64,000 bases of DNA from Bradyrhizobium sp. MOS002 (GCF_003020115.1 NZ_PYFX01000015.1:1-64000); one strand, 5' to 3'; positions 52,218 through 61,711 are shown, numbered from the stretch's first letter. Notes: generated by a model not told the origin, from the letters alone. Made by a program: numbers and translations.

Positions 52218-53408
52218 ATGATGCTCGAGGGATGGCGCTGGTACGGGCCCGATGATCCGGTCTCGCTCGACGATGTCAGGCAGGCCGGGGCGAGCGATAT
52301 CGTCTCGGCGCTGCATCAGGTGCCGATCGGGGAAGCCTGGACGCGCAAGGCGGTCGAGGAGCGCAAGAACTTTATCGAGAACGGCCAACCCGGCCGTTCG
52401 CAGCTGACCTGGTCGGTGGTGGAATCGATTCCGATCCCCGACGACGTCAAGCGTCTCGGGGCCAAGGCAACGCGCTCGATCGAGACATGGATCGCCAGCC
52501 TGGAGGCGGTCGCCGCCGCCGGCATCAAGATCATCTGCTACAACTTCATGCCCGTCGTGGATTGGTGCCGCACCGATCTCGAATGGGAGCTGCCGAACGG
52601 CGCCCGTGCCATGCGCTTCGACCAGGACCGTTTCGCAGCCTTCGAGCTGCATATCCTGAAGCGGCCGGCCGCCGCCGCCGAGTATTCGCCGGAGCAGCAG
52701 GCGCGTGCGAAAAAGCTGTTCGACCGGATGAGCCAGGCCGATATCGACTATCTCGTCATGGTCATCGCCAGCGCGCTGCCGGGCTCGACCACCGAGCCGA
52801 TGACGATCCCGCAATTCCGCGATCGGCTCGAAACGTATCGCGACATCACGCCGAAAATCCTGCGGCAGCATCTCGCCGAGTTTCTGGGGCGCGTCACACC
52901 CGTCGCCGAGCAGCTTGGGGTCTCATTGACACTGCATCCGGACGACCCGCCGCGCCCGCTGTTCGGCCTGCCGCGCGTCGCGTCCAGCGCCGATGACTAT
53001 CAGGCGTTGTTCGATGCGGTGCCGTCAAAGGCGAATGGTATCTGCCTGTGCACGGGGTCGCTCGGCGTGCGCGCCGAGAACGATCTCCCCGCGATGGCCG
53101 AGCGTTTCGGTCCGCGCATCGCCTTTGCGCATCTGCGCGCGACCAAACGCGAGGCGGATGGCCTGTCGTTCTACGAGTCCGATCATCTCGACGGTGACGT
53201 CGACATGGTCGCGGTGCTGAAGGTGCTGCTGAAGGAGAACGCGCGGCGTTCGCCCGACGCAAGAATCGTGTTCCGGCCCGATCACGGCCATCGCATGCTC
53301 GATGATCTCGCGGCGACCAAGCGCACCAATCCGGGCTACACCGCGATCGGTCGCCTCCGCGGTCTCGCCGAGCTCCGCGGCGCAATCCGCGCGATCGAGC
53401 ATCGATAG
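52218..53408 (+). CDS. uxuA: D-mannonate dehydratase UxuA
   Basis: The 396-residue protein converts D-mannonate to 2-keto-3-deoxy-D-gluconate. Family hallmarks include the start LEGWRWYGPDDPVSLDDVRQAGA, the TIM-barrel metal-site segments (TLHPDDPPRPLFGLPRV; GICLCTGSLGVRAENDL; IAFAHLRATKRE) and the late RPDHGHRML. ATG 52218 lies 7 bases after CGGGAG. It is the last gene of the TRAP-dehydrogenase operon and is followed by a palindromic repeat. Confidence 0.93.
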   Translation: MMLEGWRWYGPDDPVSLDDVRQAGASDIVSALHQVPIGEAWTRKAVEERKNFIENGQPGRSQLTWSVVESIPIPDDVKRLGAKATRSIETWIASLEAVAAAGIKIICYNFMPVVDWCRTDLEWELPNGARAMRFDQDRFAAFELHILKRPAAAAEYSPEQQARAKKLFDRMSQADIDYLVMVIASALPGSTTEPMTIPQFRDRLETYRDITPKILRQHLAEFLGRVTPVAEQLGVSLTLHPDDPPRPLFGLPRVASSADDYQALFDAVPSKANGICLCTGSLGVRAENDLPAMAERFGPRIAFAHLRATKREADGLSFYESDHLDGDVDMVAVLKVLLKENARRSPDARIVFRPDHGHRMLDDLAATKRTNPGYTAIGRLRGLAELRGAIRAIEHR

Positions 53409-53429
53409 AGGCCAAAACTCTACCCACAC

Positions 53430-53509
53430 CGTCATTGCGAGCGCAGCGAAGCAATCCAGAATCCCTCCGCGGAAAGACTCTGGATTGCTTCGCTACGCTC
53501 GCAATGACG
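53430..53509. repeat. Palindromic repeat, short form
   Basis: An 80-base element with inverted ends cgtcattgcgag and ctcgcaatgacg and an internal gcaatccag..ctggattgc pair. It is the same family as 164-273 but lacks that copy's extra right-arm hairpin. It sits 21 bases after uxuA and may act as a transcript end. Confidence 0.8.
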
Positions 53510-53671
53510 CGGAGGGAGAGGTGCCTCGTCTCAACCTTGTCCTCTTAAGCGGGAAGGCAGAATACGTCCCGGGCACGCGCACAGATTGTCAAGGTTCCAG
53601 CCGTATGCGAAGGTAGCGCCATTCCGTTTTCGATCGACGCATTGCAGCAATAAGCCATTTAGGAGCTTGAT

Positions 53672-54583
53672 GTGAGCATTCTGGTCGAACTTCCTCCCGA
53701 TCAATATGACCGGCGGGCATTTGCAAAATTCAACGAGACATCAACCGGCTTCGATCTCGACATCGCTCGCGCGATGATGTGGATGTCGCAACTCGCGTAC
53801 GAGACCCATGTGCCGGACACGATCAACAGGGTCTCTCCGTTCTGGGATCTGTCCGGCGTCAAGCTGCTGAGCCAGCCGGCGCATTCGACGCTGCCGCTGA
53901 CCGACACGCGCGGGATCATCGCGAGCAAGGGCAACGCAACCATTGTCGCCTTCGCCGGCACCGACCCGCTTCATCTCCTGAACTGGGTCAGCGATTTCAC
54001 GCTTGGCCGACCGAAGGCGCCCGTGCACCAGGGGTTCGTCGATGCGGCGGCGGCCGTGTGGGACGACGTGAAGAGCGCACTGGCGGCAGCGCTGGCGCGA
54101 AAATCACCGATATTCATCACTGGGCACAGCCTCGGCGCCGCGATCGCGGTGGCAACGGCGGACTTCGCGCGGGAGCAGCTCCAGCTCGCGGATGCGCAGA
54201 TCTATCTTTACGGTTGTCCGCGCGTGGCCCGCGACGATTTCGTCGCCCTCTACAACGGCACGTTCGGCAGGACGACCTATCGTCTCGTGCACGGCACCGA
54301 CATCGTCCCTACCGTGCCTCCGCCCGGGCTCGGCTTTCATCACGTCGGCCGTTATCTCGCCTGTGCACGCGGCGCCAAATTCAGCGCCAGCCAGCTCACG
54401 ACGAATGTTGGTTCGGATGAGCCGATGGCGAATGCTGGAATTGGTGAGCAGGTCCGCAATCTCCTCAGCGGCGTATCCGAGAATACGCGGTCGGATGTCG
54501 TCGGCAGGCTCACGGTGCTGCTGCCGGCGGGGATCGGCGATCACCTGCCCGATCGTTACTGTGCCGCGCTGACACCCGCCTAG
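53672..54583 (+). CDS. Class 3 lipase-like protein
   Basis: The 303-residue protein has a lipase GHSLG box at 151-155 (Ser153) in a FITGHSLGAAIAVATADF context, preceded by the oxyanion region IVAFAGTDP and followed by RVARDDFVALYN..TDIVPTVPP. This is the fungal-lipase-like (class 3) fold. There is no signal peptide. GTG 53672 follows AGGAG by 6 bases. The substrate is unknown. Confidence 0.85.
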   Translation: MSILVELPPDQYDRRAFAKFNETSTGFDLDIARAMMWMSQLAYETHVPDTINRVSPFWDLSGVKLLSQPAHSTLPLTDTRGIIASKGNATIVAFAGTDPLHLLNWVSDFTLGRPKAPVHQGFVDAAAAVWDDVKSALAAALARKSPIFITGHSLGAAIAVATADFAREQLQLADAQIYLYGCPRVARDDFVALYNGTFGRTTYRLVHGTDIVPTVPPPGLGFHHVGRYLACARGAKFSASQLTTNVGSDEPMANAGIGEQVRNLLSGVSENTRSDVVGRLTVLLPAGIGDHLPDRYCAALTPA

Positions 54584-54586
54584 ACC

Positions 54587-54619
54587 CCGGTTTTGACGCG
54601 TTTTCTTCACGCGAACCGG
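54587..54619. repeat. Imperfect hairpin between convergent lipase and LysR genes
   Basis: ccggtt (54587-54592) pairs with aaccgg (54614-54619), with inner cgcg/cgcg pairing around a T-rich loop. It resembles a repeat commonly seen between Bradyrhizobium genes and may terminate one or both transcripts. Confidence 0.5.
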
Positions 54620-54642
54620 TATCCAGGTCGCTCGAAATCGCT

Positions 54643-55581
54643 CTAGTAGCAAGCCGCCATCGCGCCGAGCTTCGGATAGAGCCGGTCGATCGCGGCGATC
54701 TCGCTTTTCATCTGCGCGGTGATCCAGTCGCGAATCTCGGCGGCGATGGGGCGCATCGGCCGGTTGCGCGGTGGCAGGAATTCGCAGATGCGCCGTGTGG
54801 TGGTGAGCGTGTCGGAGGCCGGCACCAGCGCACCGGTCAGCATCCAGTGCGAGGCGACCGTCAGCCAACCGAGCGCGATGCCCTGGCCGAGCAGGGCGGC
54901 CTGCATCACGACGGCATAGTCCGTGAAGCTCAGCGCTTTGGCCGCACCGCGGCGCCCCGTGAGAAGCGATGCGTAATCCGCGGCCCAGTCGCCCGGCGTC
55001 TCGGCGAGCCGAATGATGGTGTTGCCTTCGGCGGGATCGGTTTCGCCGAGATAGGCAGGGCTGCACATCGGCAGCATGACTTCCTTCATCACCAGCGTGC
55101 CGCCGGATGACGGCTCCTCGCGATCGCGGAAGCGCATGCCGAGATCGACATTTTCCACCGGTCCGCGCAGCGCGCCGGAGATCAGCTGAAAGCGCAAATC
55201 GACCTGAGGAAATTGCTTCTGCAGCTTGTCGATGCGCGGCATCAGCCAATGCGTGGTGAAGGCGGAGGAGACCGACAGCGTCACAGTCTCGGTGCCCTTG
55301 CGGCGCCGCTCGATCTCGACCAGCCCGCTCTCGATGCTGCGAAAGCCTTCGAGCACGCGGCGATACAACAGTTCGCCTTCCTCGGTGAGCACCGCGCGTC
55401 CTGCCTTGCGATCGAACAGGCGGACGCCGAGATGGTCCTCGAACTGACCGAGCATCCGGCTCACCGCAGGCTGGGTGACGTTCAGTTCGGCGGCCGCCGC
55501 CGTGAAGCTGCCATTGCGCGCCGCTGCGTCGAAGACGAACAGGGCGTTACTTGAGGGGAGCATCCGGCGCAGCTCGGGCAT
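54643..55581 (-). CDS. LysR-family regulator (GcvA-like)
   Basis: The 312-residue protein has an N-terminal winged helix-turn-helix (ALFVFDAAARNGSFTAAAAELNVTQPAVSRMLGQFEDHLGVRLFDR) and a periplasmic-binding-like sensor domain. The branch resembles GcvA-type regulators of amino-acid and amine metabolism. It diverges from the ABC transporter operon across 163 bp that contain a TTGGCAA/TTGCCAA dyad. Confidence 0.9.
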   Translation of the reverse strand: MPELRRMLPSSNALFVFDAAARNGSFTAAAAELNVTQPAVSRMLGQFEDHLGVRLFDRKAGRAVLTEEGELLYRRVLEGFRSIESGLVEIERRRKGTETVTLSVSSAFTTHWLMPRIDKLQKQFPQVDLRFQLISGALRGPVENVDLGMRFRDREEPSSGGTLVMKEVMLPMCSPAYLGETDPAEGNTIIRLAETPGDWAADYASLLTGRRGAAKALSFTDYAVVMQAALLGQGIALGWLTVASHWMLTGALVPASDTLTTTRRICEFLPPRNRPMRPIAAEIRDWITAQMKSEIAAIDRLYPKLGAMAACY

Positions 55582-55609
55582 AACGCCATGTTATGAGCCG
55601 GGTGAGAAT

Positions 55610-55633
55610 TTGGCAATTGCCGAGTTTTGCCAA
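55610..55633. promoter_or_regulatory. Putative LysR operator
   Basis: TTGGCAA (55610-55616) and TTGCCAA (55627-55633) form a dyad with a 10-base spacer. A GGCAATTGCC palindrome at 55612-55621 overlaps it. The site lies 29 to 52 bases upstream of the LysR start in the divergent promoter, the usual location for autoregulation and target activation. Confidence 0.55.
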
Positions 55634-55744
55634 GTCTGGTGTCATTGGCGTCACAGCCTAAAGGCAGGGCTTGCGAGTGAAGATGTTGGTGCGGTGCACG
55701 CTTCGATCGTAAGTGTTCAAATTTCCTGTCTATAAAGCAGGCTT

Positions 55745-56875
55745 ATGGCGCGCAGTGAGGCACGCCGGCTCAGGACATGGCGAGGTCGATCGTTGGACAA
55801 ACGAGCGGAAAGCGTCGAGATCAAATCCGCGAGCAAGGCCTATGGCGCCGTTCGCGCCCTCGACGACGTGTCCCTCAATGTCGCGGCCGGTGAGTTCGTC
55901 TCGCTGCTGGGCCCCTCCGGTTCCGGCAAGACCACGTTGCTCGGCATCCTCGGCGGCTTCATCCTGCCATCGAGCGGAACGATCCTGTTCGGCGGCCGCG
56001 ACGTCACCTGGATGCCGCCGCACAAGCGCGACATCGGCGTCGTGTTCCAGAACTACGCGCTGTTCCCGCATATGAGCGTCGGCGAGAATGTCGCCTTTCC
56101 CTTGCGCGCGCGACGGCTGCCGAAGGCGGCCTGGCCGGACAAGGTGCGCGCGGCGCTTTCGATGGTCGGCCTTGCCGGCTACGAAGAGCGCGGTATCGCG
56201 CAACTCTCCGGCGGCCAGCGCCAGCGCGTGGCGCTCGCACGCGCCATGATCTTCGAGCCGCGGCTGATCCTGATGGACGAGCCGCTGTCCGCGCTCGACA
56301 AGCAGCTGCGCGAATCCATGCAGATCGAGCTGCGCACGCTGCACAAGCGCATCGGCGCCACCATCATCTACGTCACCCACGATCAGCGCGAAGCGCTGAC
56401 CATGAGCGACCGCGTCGCCGTGATGAAGGACGGCAGGCTGATCCAGATCGACGCGCCCGAGCGCCTGCACGATCATCCCGCGGATTCCTTCGTCGCGAGT
56501 TTCATTGGCGAGGCCACGATGCTTCCCGTGCGTCGCGTCGATGCCTCCGGCGTCGCGCTCGGCAATGTCCTTCTGCGCAGCGCCCGCGCCATTCCCGACG
56601 GAGACGCGCTGATGCTCGCCGTGCACAGCGAAAAGCTGCTGATTGACGACGGCGCGCAGGACATCGCCTGCAATCGGCTCACCGGCACGGTCACCGACAT
56701 CGTCTATCAGGGCGAGAGCCTGCGCATCTTCCTGGCGCTCGCCGATGGCATCGTGCTCAGCCTGCGCCAGGCGAGCTATCACCAGGCCTACGGCCGCATC
56801 CCGCCGCTCGGCGGCAGCCTCACCGTGACCCTTCACCCCGAGGACACCATCGTCGTGCCCAGGGTGAGGGACTGA
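55745..56875 (+). CDS. ABC transporter ATPase (spermidine/putrescine PotA type)
   Basis: The 376-residue protein has Walker A GPSGSGKTT (56-64), signature LSGGQRQRVALARA, Walker B LILMDEPLSALD, and a C-terminal TOBE domain as in PotA. A TTG at 55793 with GAGG upstream is a plausible alternative start, which would drop 16 basic residues. It is the first gene of the operon divergent from lysR; binding protein and permeases follow at 58979-61702. Confidence 0.87.
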   Translation: MARSEARRLRTWRGRSLDKRAESVEIKSASKAYGAVRALDDVSLNVAAGEFVSLLGPSGSGKTTLLGILGGFILPSSGTILFGGRDVTWMPPHKRDIGVVFQNYALFPHMSVGENVAFPLRARRLPKAAWPDKVRAALSMVGLAGYEERGIAQLSGGQRQRVALARAMIFEPRLILMDEPLSALDKQLRESMQIELRTLHKRIGATIIYVTHDQREALTMSDRVAVMKDGRLIQIDAPERLHDHPADSFVASFIGEATMLPVRRVDASGVALGNVLLRSARAIPDGDALMLAVHSEKLLIDDGAQDIACNRLTGTVTDIVYQGESLRIFLALADGIVLSLRQASYHQAYGRIPPLGGSLTVTLHPEDTIVVPRVRD

Positions 56876-56910
56876 ACCCAAGCCTAGTCCAACCGAGAGA
56901 AGAAGCAAAA

Positions 56911-57627
56911 ATGTCGTCAGCAGCCTCGTTCAGCAATTTCAAGGTTCTCACCTTCGACGTCGTCGGCACCTTGATCGATTTCGAGACCGGCGTGCTCTCC
57001 GCGGTGCGCAGGATCTCGGGCAAGTCGCCGGCCGAGCTCAGCGACGACAAGATCTTCGAATCCTACAAGCGTGGTCGCGACAAGCACCACGAGCGTTCCA
57101 GCGAAGTGATGTTCCATGTCTATCGCTATCTCGCCAAGGAGCTCGGGCTGCAGGCCGATGACGCCTCCTGCGACGTCTTCCAGCTCGCGGTGCTGCGCTG
57201 GGGACCGTTCCCGGACTCGGTCGAGGCCCTGAAGCGCCTGCGCACGAAATTCCGCCTGGTCGCGATGACCAATGCCGACCGCGTCGCGCTCTCCTGTTAC
57301 GCGCATGCGCTCGGCAATCCCTTCGACGATACCGTGTGCGCCGACGAGACTGGCGTTGCGAAACCCGATCCGGAGTTCTTCGCGTACAACAAGGGCCGCC
57401 AGTCCGCTTTCGGCTACAAGCAGTCCGATATCCTGCACGTCGCGCAGAGCCAGTATCACGACATCGGGATCGCGCGGAAGCTCGGTTACAAGGTGTGCTG
57501 GATCGAGCGCCGCCAGGGCATGGCCGGCTTCGGAGGCACACCGGCCGTTGAGACGCTGACCAAGCCGGACTTCCATTTTCCGACCTTGAAGGCGCTTGCC
57601 GACGCGGCCATCGGGCCGGCGGCGTAA
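56911..57627 (+). CDS. Type II haloacid dehalogenase-like protein
   Basis: The 238-residue HAD protein has motif I DVVGT (nucleophile Asp16), in which the second aspartate of phosphatases is replaced by valine, as in 2-haloacid dehalogenases. Later motifs are VAMTNADR and KPDPEFFAYN. Its place inside an amine-type transport operon is odd for a dehalogenase, so the real substrate may be an amine-derived compound. Confidence 0.83.
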   Translation: MSSAASFSNFKVLTFDVVGTLIDFETGVLSAVRRISGKSPAELSDDKIFESYKRGRDKHHERSSEVMFHVYRYLAKELGLQADDASCDVFQLAVLRWGPFPDSVEALKRLRTKFRLVAMTNADRVALSCYAHALGNPFDDTVCADETGVAKPDPEFFAYNKGRQSAFGYKQSDILHVAQSQYHDIGIARKLGYKVCWIERRQGMAGFGGTPAVETLTKPDFHFPTLKALADAAIGPAA

Positions 57628-57630
57628 GGC

Positions 57631-58950
57631 ATGAGCGGTGGCATGACACGGGACTGGAGCGCGCTGCCATCGGCCAACTCGCTGTGGGCAGCCACGGCCG
57701 AGCCCGCGCGCGAGTTTCCGGTCCTGTCGGGCGAGCATCAGGCGGATGTGGTGATCATCGGTGCGGGCTACACGGGCCTGTCCGCGGCGCACCACATCGC
57801 CAAGAGCGGCCTTTCGCCGATCATGCTCGAGGCCAACCGCCCGGGCTGGGGCGCGAGTGGCCGCAATGGCGGCGTGATCACCGCAAAATTTCGGCTGTCG
57901 TTCCGCGAGATCGATGCCGTGCACGGCCGCGCCATGGCGCAGCGAATGTACGGGATCGCGCATGAATCCACTGATATCGTCGAGGAGCTGGTCTCCGAGT
58001 TTGGCATCGCCAGTGCCGCGTTGACGCGCACCGGCCAGGTCAAGGCCGCCCACAACGAGACGACCCTGAAGGCCGCGATCGACGAGGCCGACTGGATGAA
58101 GCGCGAGATGGGCGATGCGGAGGTCCGCATCCTCGACAAGGGGCAAGTGCGCGACGAGACCGGCTCCGACATCTTCGTCGGCGGCGTGCTCAATCCCGGC
58201 TCGGGCGGCATTCATCCGCTGAATTATCTGCGCGGCCTCGCCGATGGCGTGGCGCGCCGCGGCATCCCCGTTTTCCAGGAGTCGCCGGTCGTAAGGCTCC
58301 GGCGCGACAACGGCCTCGTCGTCGCCGAAACGCCGCAGGGCGCGGTGCGCGCGAAGCAGGCGATCATCGCCACCAACAGCTATTCCGACCTCACCGGCGC
58401 GACCGCGAACATGCAGCGCACGCTGATCCCGTTCCGCAGCGCCATCATCGCGACCGACAAGCTGCCGCGCAACCTCGCGGGAAGCCTGATGCCGACCGGG
58501 CGCACCTACACCGAGACCAAGCGCATGATGCGCTGGTTCCGGATGGTCGACAACCGCGTGATTTTTGGCGGCCGCGGCGCGTTCGGCAAGCAGGATTCGG
58601 AAACAGCCTTCGACGCCTTGCGCAAGGCAATGGTCGGCATCTTCCCGGATCTCGCCGATGTGCCGCTCGCCTACAAATGGTCCGGCTTGGTCGGGATGAC
58701 GCTGGACTCGGTGCCGCATATCGGCCGGCTCGACGACCGCACGCTGTTCTCGATGGGCTACAACGGCGCGGGCGTGGCGATGTCGAGCCTGATGGGCCGC
58801 TATCTGGCCGCCTTCGTGCGCGGCGAGACGCCCGAGGTCGGGCTGCTTGATGCGCGACGCATGAAAGCCATTCCATTCTATCCGTTGCGCGAGCCCGCCG
58901 TACGCATGGTCGCCGGCTGGTACCAGTTTCTCGATGCGATCGGACAGTGA
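57631..58950 (+). CDS. FAD-dependent amine/amino-acid oxidoreductase (DAO family, PuuB-like)
   Basis: The 439-residue flavoprotein has the dinucleotide-binding motif GAGYTG (44-49) and DAO-family blocks (SGLSPIMLEANRPGWGASGRNGGVI; GMTLDSVPHIGRLDDRTLFSMGYNGAGVAMSSLMGRYLA). This resembles gamma-glutamylputrescine oxidase and similar amine oxidases. It begins 3 bp after the HAD gene; a second ATG at 57643 is possible. Confidence 0.85.
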   Translation: MSGGMTRDWSALPSANSLWAATAEPAREFPVLSGEHQADVVIIGAGYTGLSAAHHIAKSGLSPIMLEANRPGWGASGRNGGVITAKFRLSFREIDAVHGRAMAQRMYGIAHESTDIVEELVSEFGIASAALTRTGQVKAAHNETTLKAAIDEADWMKREMGDAEVRILDKGQVRDETGSDIFVGGVLNPGSGGIHPLNYLRGLADGVARRGIPVFQESPVVRLRRDNGLVVAETPQGAVRAKQAIIATNSYSDLTGATANMQRTLIPFRSAIIATDKLPRNLAGSLMPTGRTYTETKRMMRWFRMVDNRVIFGGRGAFGKQDSETAFDALRKAMVGIFPDLADVPLAYKWSGLVGMTLDSVPHIGRLDDRTLFSMGYNGAGVAMSSLMGRYLAAFVRGETPEVGLLDARRMKAIPFYPLREPAVRMVAGWYQFLDAIGQ

Positions 58951-58978
58951 CATTTAATTGGTGACAGAGGAGGCGAGG

Positions 58979-60034
58979 ATGACGAAACGAGATATTCGAT
59001 TTGGCTACGCGTTTTTGGGCGGATCGCTCGGGTTGTTCGCAGCAACCGGCATCGCCGCCGCTGCCGAACAGATCACCTTCGTCTCGCAGGGCGGCGCTTA
59101 CCAGCAGGCGCAGACGGTGGCGATCCTCGATCCCGCCGCCAAGAAGCTCGGCATCACCATCAACCAGGACTCCATTCCCGATGCCTGGCCCGCGATCAAG
59201 ACGCAAGTCGGCAGCGGCAAGCCGATCTGGGACGTCGTGGATACGCCAACCGGCTATTGCCTGCGCGGCGGCGAGCAGGGGCTGATCGAGAAGCTCGACT
59301 TCTCCAAGATTCCGAACGCCGCGGCGATGCCGGAGGCGTATCGCAATCCCTATTCGGTGTCGTACGAGTTCTATTCCAGCGTGCTGGCCTTCAGTCAGAA
59401 GACCTTCCCGAAAGACGCGCCGAACAGCTGGGTGGATTTCTGGGACGTGAAGAAATTCCCCGGCCGCCGTGCGCTGCGCAACCATCCGATCGCCACGCTC
59501 GAGGCGGCGCTGATGGCCGACGGCGTCGCGCCCGACAAGCTCTATCCGCTCGATGTCGACCGGGCCTTCAAGAAGCTGGAAGAGATCAAGCCGCACATCA
59601 CGGTGTGGTGGACCTCCGGCGCGCAGTCGGCGCAGCTCCTCAACGACGGCGAGGTCGACATGGAGATGGCCTGGAACGGCCGCGTCAGCGCGGTCGCGAA
59701 GGAAGGCGCCAAGGTCGCGTTCACCTACAATCAGGGTATCCTCCAGAGCACCTCGCTCTGCATCCTCAAGGGCGCGCCGAATCTCGACACGGCAGTCAAA
59801 TTCCTCAACGAGGCCGTCGATCCCGTGCACCAGGCCAATCTGCCGCTCAATATCGATTACGGCCCGGGCAATCCCAAGGCGTTCGATACCGGCGTGATCA
59901 AGCCCGAGCGCGCCGCGCAATTGCCGAGCGAGCCGGCCAATGCGGCCAAGCAGGCGCTGATGTCCTACGCCTGGTGGTCCTCGCCGGCGGGCGAAGCGGC
60001 CGAGAAGCGTTGGGCGTCGTTCATGCAGAAGTAA
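58979..60034 (+). CDS. ABC transporter substrate-binding protein (PotD type)
   Basis: The 351-residue periplasmic protein has a signal peptide (FGYAFLGGSLGLFAATGIAAAAEQ) and PotD-like sequence (ITFVSQGGAYQQAQTVAILDPAAKKLGI; WDVVDTPTGYCLRGGEQGLIEKLDFSKIPN; VDMEMAWNGRVSA). ATG 58979 directly follows GAGGAGGCGAGG. It probably binds a polyamine or related cation. Confidence 0.88.
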   Translation: MTKRDIRFGYAFLGGSLGLFAATGIAAAAEQITFVSQGGAYQQAQTVAILDPAAKKLGITINQDSIPDAWPAIKTQVGSGKPIWDVVDTPTGYCLRGGEQGLIEKLDFSKIPNAAAMPEAYRNPYSVSYEFYSSVLAFSQKTFPKDAPNSWVDFWDVKKFPGRRALRNHPIATLEAALMADGVAPDKLYPLDVDRAFKKLEEIKPHITVWWTSGAQSAQLLNDGEVDMEMAWNGRVSAVAKEGAKVAFTYNQGILQSTSLCILKGAPNLDTAVKFLNEAVDPVHQANLPLNIDYGPGNPKAFDTGVIKPERAAQLPSEPANAAKQALMSYAWWSSPAGEAAEKRWASFMQK

Positions 60035-60047
60035 GCGAAGCGAGGCC

Positions 60048-60920
60048 GTGTTGACGACATCCGTGCCAGATCCATCGCAAAAGCATCAGCGCCGCGAACA
60101 CGGCCTGATGCTGGCATTGGTGTCGCCGGCGCTGCTGGTGATCTTGGCTCTGATCGTGCTGCCGGTCGGCTGGCTCGCCTGGCAGTCGATCTACCATGAC
60201 GGCTTCACGCTGGAGAACTATCGCCGCGTCTTCACCGAAGACATCTACTGGCGCAGTTTTGCGCTGACCTTCGAGATCAGCCTCGCGGTCACGGGAATCG
60301 CGCTGCTGCTTGGCTATCCCGTGGCCTACCTCGCCAATTCGGTGCCGAAAGGATGGAGCATTCTCATTCTGTCGCTGGTCGTGCTGCCGTTCTGGACCAG
60401 CGTGCTGGTGCGTGCCTATGCCTGGCTGGCGCTGCTCCAGCGCACCGGCGTGATCAACCAGCTTTTGCGTTACCTCGACGTGACGAGCGAACCGCTCGCG
60501 CTGGTGCACAACACCTTCGGCACGGTGGTTGCGACGGTACACATCCTGTTGCCGTTCATGGTGCTGCCGCTCTACGCCACCATGCAGAAGATTCCGAGCG
60601 ACCTGATGCAGGCCGGCGCCAGCCTGGGGGCGAGCCCGTCGCTCACCTTCGTCCGCGTCTTCCTGCCGCTGTCACTGCCGGGCGTGCTCGCGGGCTGCAC
60701 CATGGTGTTCGTGCTTTGCCTCGGCTTCTATATCACGCCGGAACTGCTCGGCGGCGGCCGGACGGTGATGGTGTCGATGCTGGTGAGCCGCAATGTCGAA
60801 CTCTACAACCAGTTCGGCGCCGCGAGCGCGGTCGCTGTCGTCCTGCTCTTAAGCGTGCTCGCGATCTTCTTCGTCGTCAGCCGCTTCATCTCGCTCGATC
60901 GCATATTGGGGCAGAAATGA
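60048..60920 (+). CDS. ABC transporter permease (PotB type)
   Basis: The 290-residue permease has six TM segments and the binding-protein-dependent EAA-like loop (DLMQAGASLGASPSLTFVRVFLPLSLPGV). The start is GTG 60048. Its TGA overlaps the next permease's ATG. Confidence 0.88.
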   Translation: MLTTSVPDPSQKHQRREHGLMLALVSPALLVILALIVLPVGWLAWQSIYHDGFTLENYRRVFTEDIYWRSFALTFEISLAVTGIALLLGYPVAYLANSVPKGWSILILSLVVLPFWTSVLVRAYAWLALLQRTGVINQLLRYLDVTSEPLALVHNTFGTVVATVHILLPFMVLPLYATMQKIPSDLMQAGASLGASPSLTFVRVFLPLSLPGVLAGCTMVFVLCLGFYITPELLGGGRTVMVSMLVSRNVELYNQFGAASAVAVVLLLSVLAIFFVVSRFISLDRILGQK

Positions 60921-61702
60921 CGCGATTGTCGCCCGCCAGGATCGCCCTCTATGTGATCAGCGCGCTGGTGCTGATCTACCTGATCCTGCCGGTGCTGATC
61001 ATCGCGCCGATCTCCTTCTCCAGCGCGCGCTTCCTGACCTTCCCGCCGCCGTCGTTCTCGCTGCGCTGGTATCAGCAGTATTTCTCCAACGCGGCCTGGA
61101 TGCAGGCAACGCGGGTGACGCTGACGGTCGCGCTCCTGACCGTGGTTATCGCGACGCCGCTCGGCGTCTCCGCCGCCTATGCCATCAGCCAGTCGAAGCT
61201 GCGCATCATGCGGCTCATCCACATGATGCTGCTGTTGCCGCTGGTGGTGCCGATCATCATCACCGCGGTGGGCATCTTCTTCCTCTATGCCAAAGTCGGC
61301 CTGGTCGCGACCCTGCCGGGCCTGGTACTGGCGAACGTCATGTTGGGCCTGCCATACGTCATCATCTCGGTGCTGGCGGGTTTGCAGAGCTTCGATCAGG
61401 CGCAGGAGATGGTCGCACGCAGCCTCGGCATGAACCGCCTGCGCAGCTTCTTCGCGGTGACCTTGCCGCAGATCAAGTCCAGCGTGGTCGCCGGCGGCAT
61501 CTTCGCCTTTATCTCGGCGATGGACGAGACCATCGTCGCGCTGTTCATCTCCGGCGGCCAGTATCAGCCGCTGACCAAGCGCATGTTCACCGCGCTCCGC
61601 GACGAGATCGACCCGACCATCGCCGCGATCTCGACGCTGATGACGGCCGCCTCGTTCATGCTGGTGCTGGTGGCCAGCGCGCGGCAGAAAAAGGGCGGGT
61701 GA
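60917..61702 (+). CDS. ABC transporter permease (PotC type)
   Basis: The 261-residue permease has six TM segments and the EAA loop (EMVARSLGMNRLRSFFAVTLPQIKSSV). It pairs with the PotB-like permease. ATG 60917 overlaps the upstream stop; the longer frame from 60353 lies inside that gene. Confidence 0.88.
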   Translation: MTRLSPARIALYVISALVLIYLILPVLIIAPISFSSARFLTFPPPSFSLRWYQQYFSNAAWMQATRVTLTVALLTVVIATPLGVSAAYAISQSKLRIMRLIHMMLLLPLVVPIIITAVGIFFLYAKVGLVATLPGLVLANVMLGLPYVIISVLAGLQSFDQAQEMVARSLGMNRLRSFFAVTLPQIKSSVVAGGIFAFISAMDETIVALFISGGQYQPLTKRMFTALRDEIDPTIAAISTLMTAASFMLVLVASARQKKGG

Positions 61703-61711
61703 TTGTTGTTC

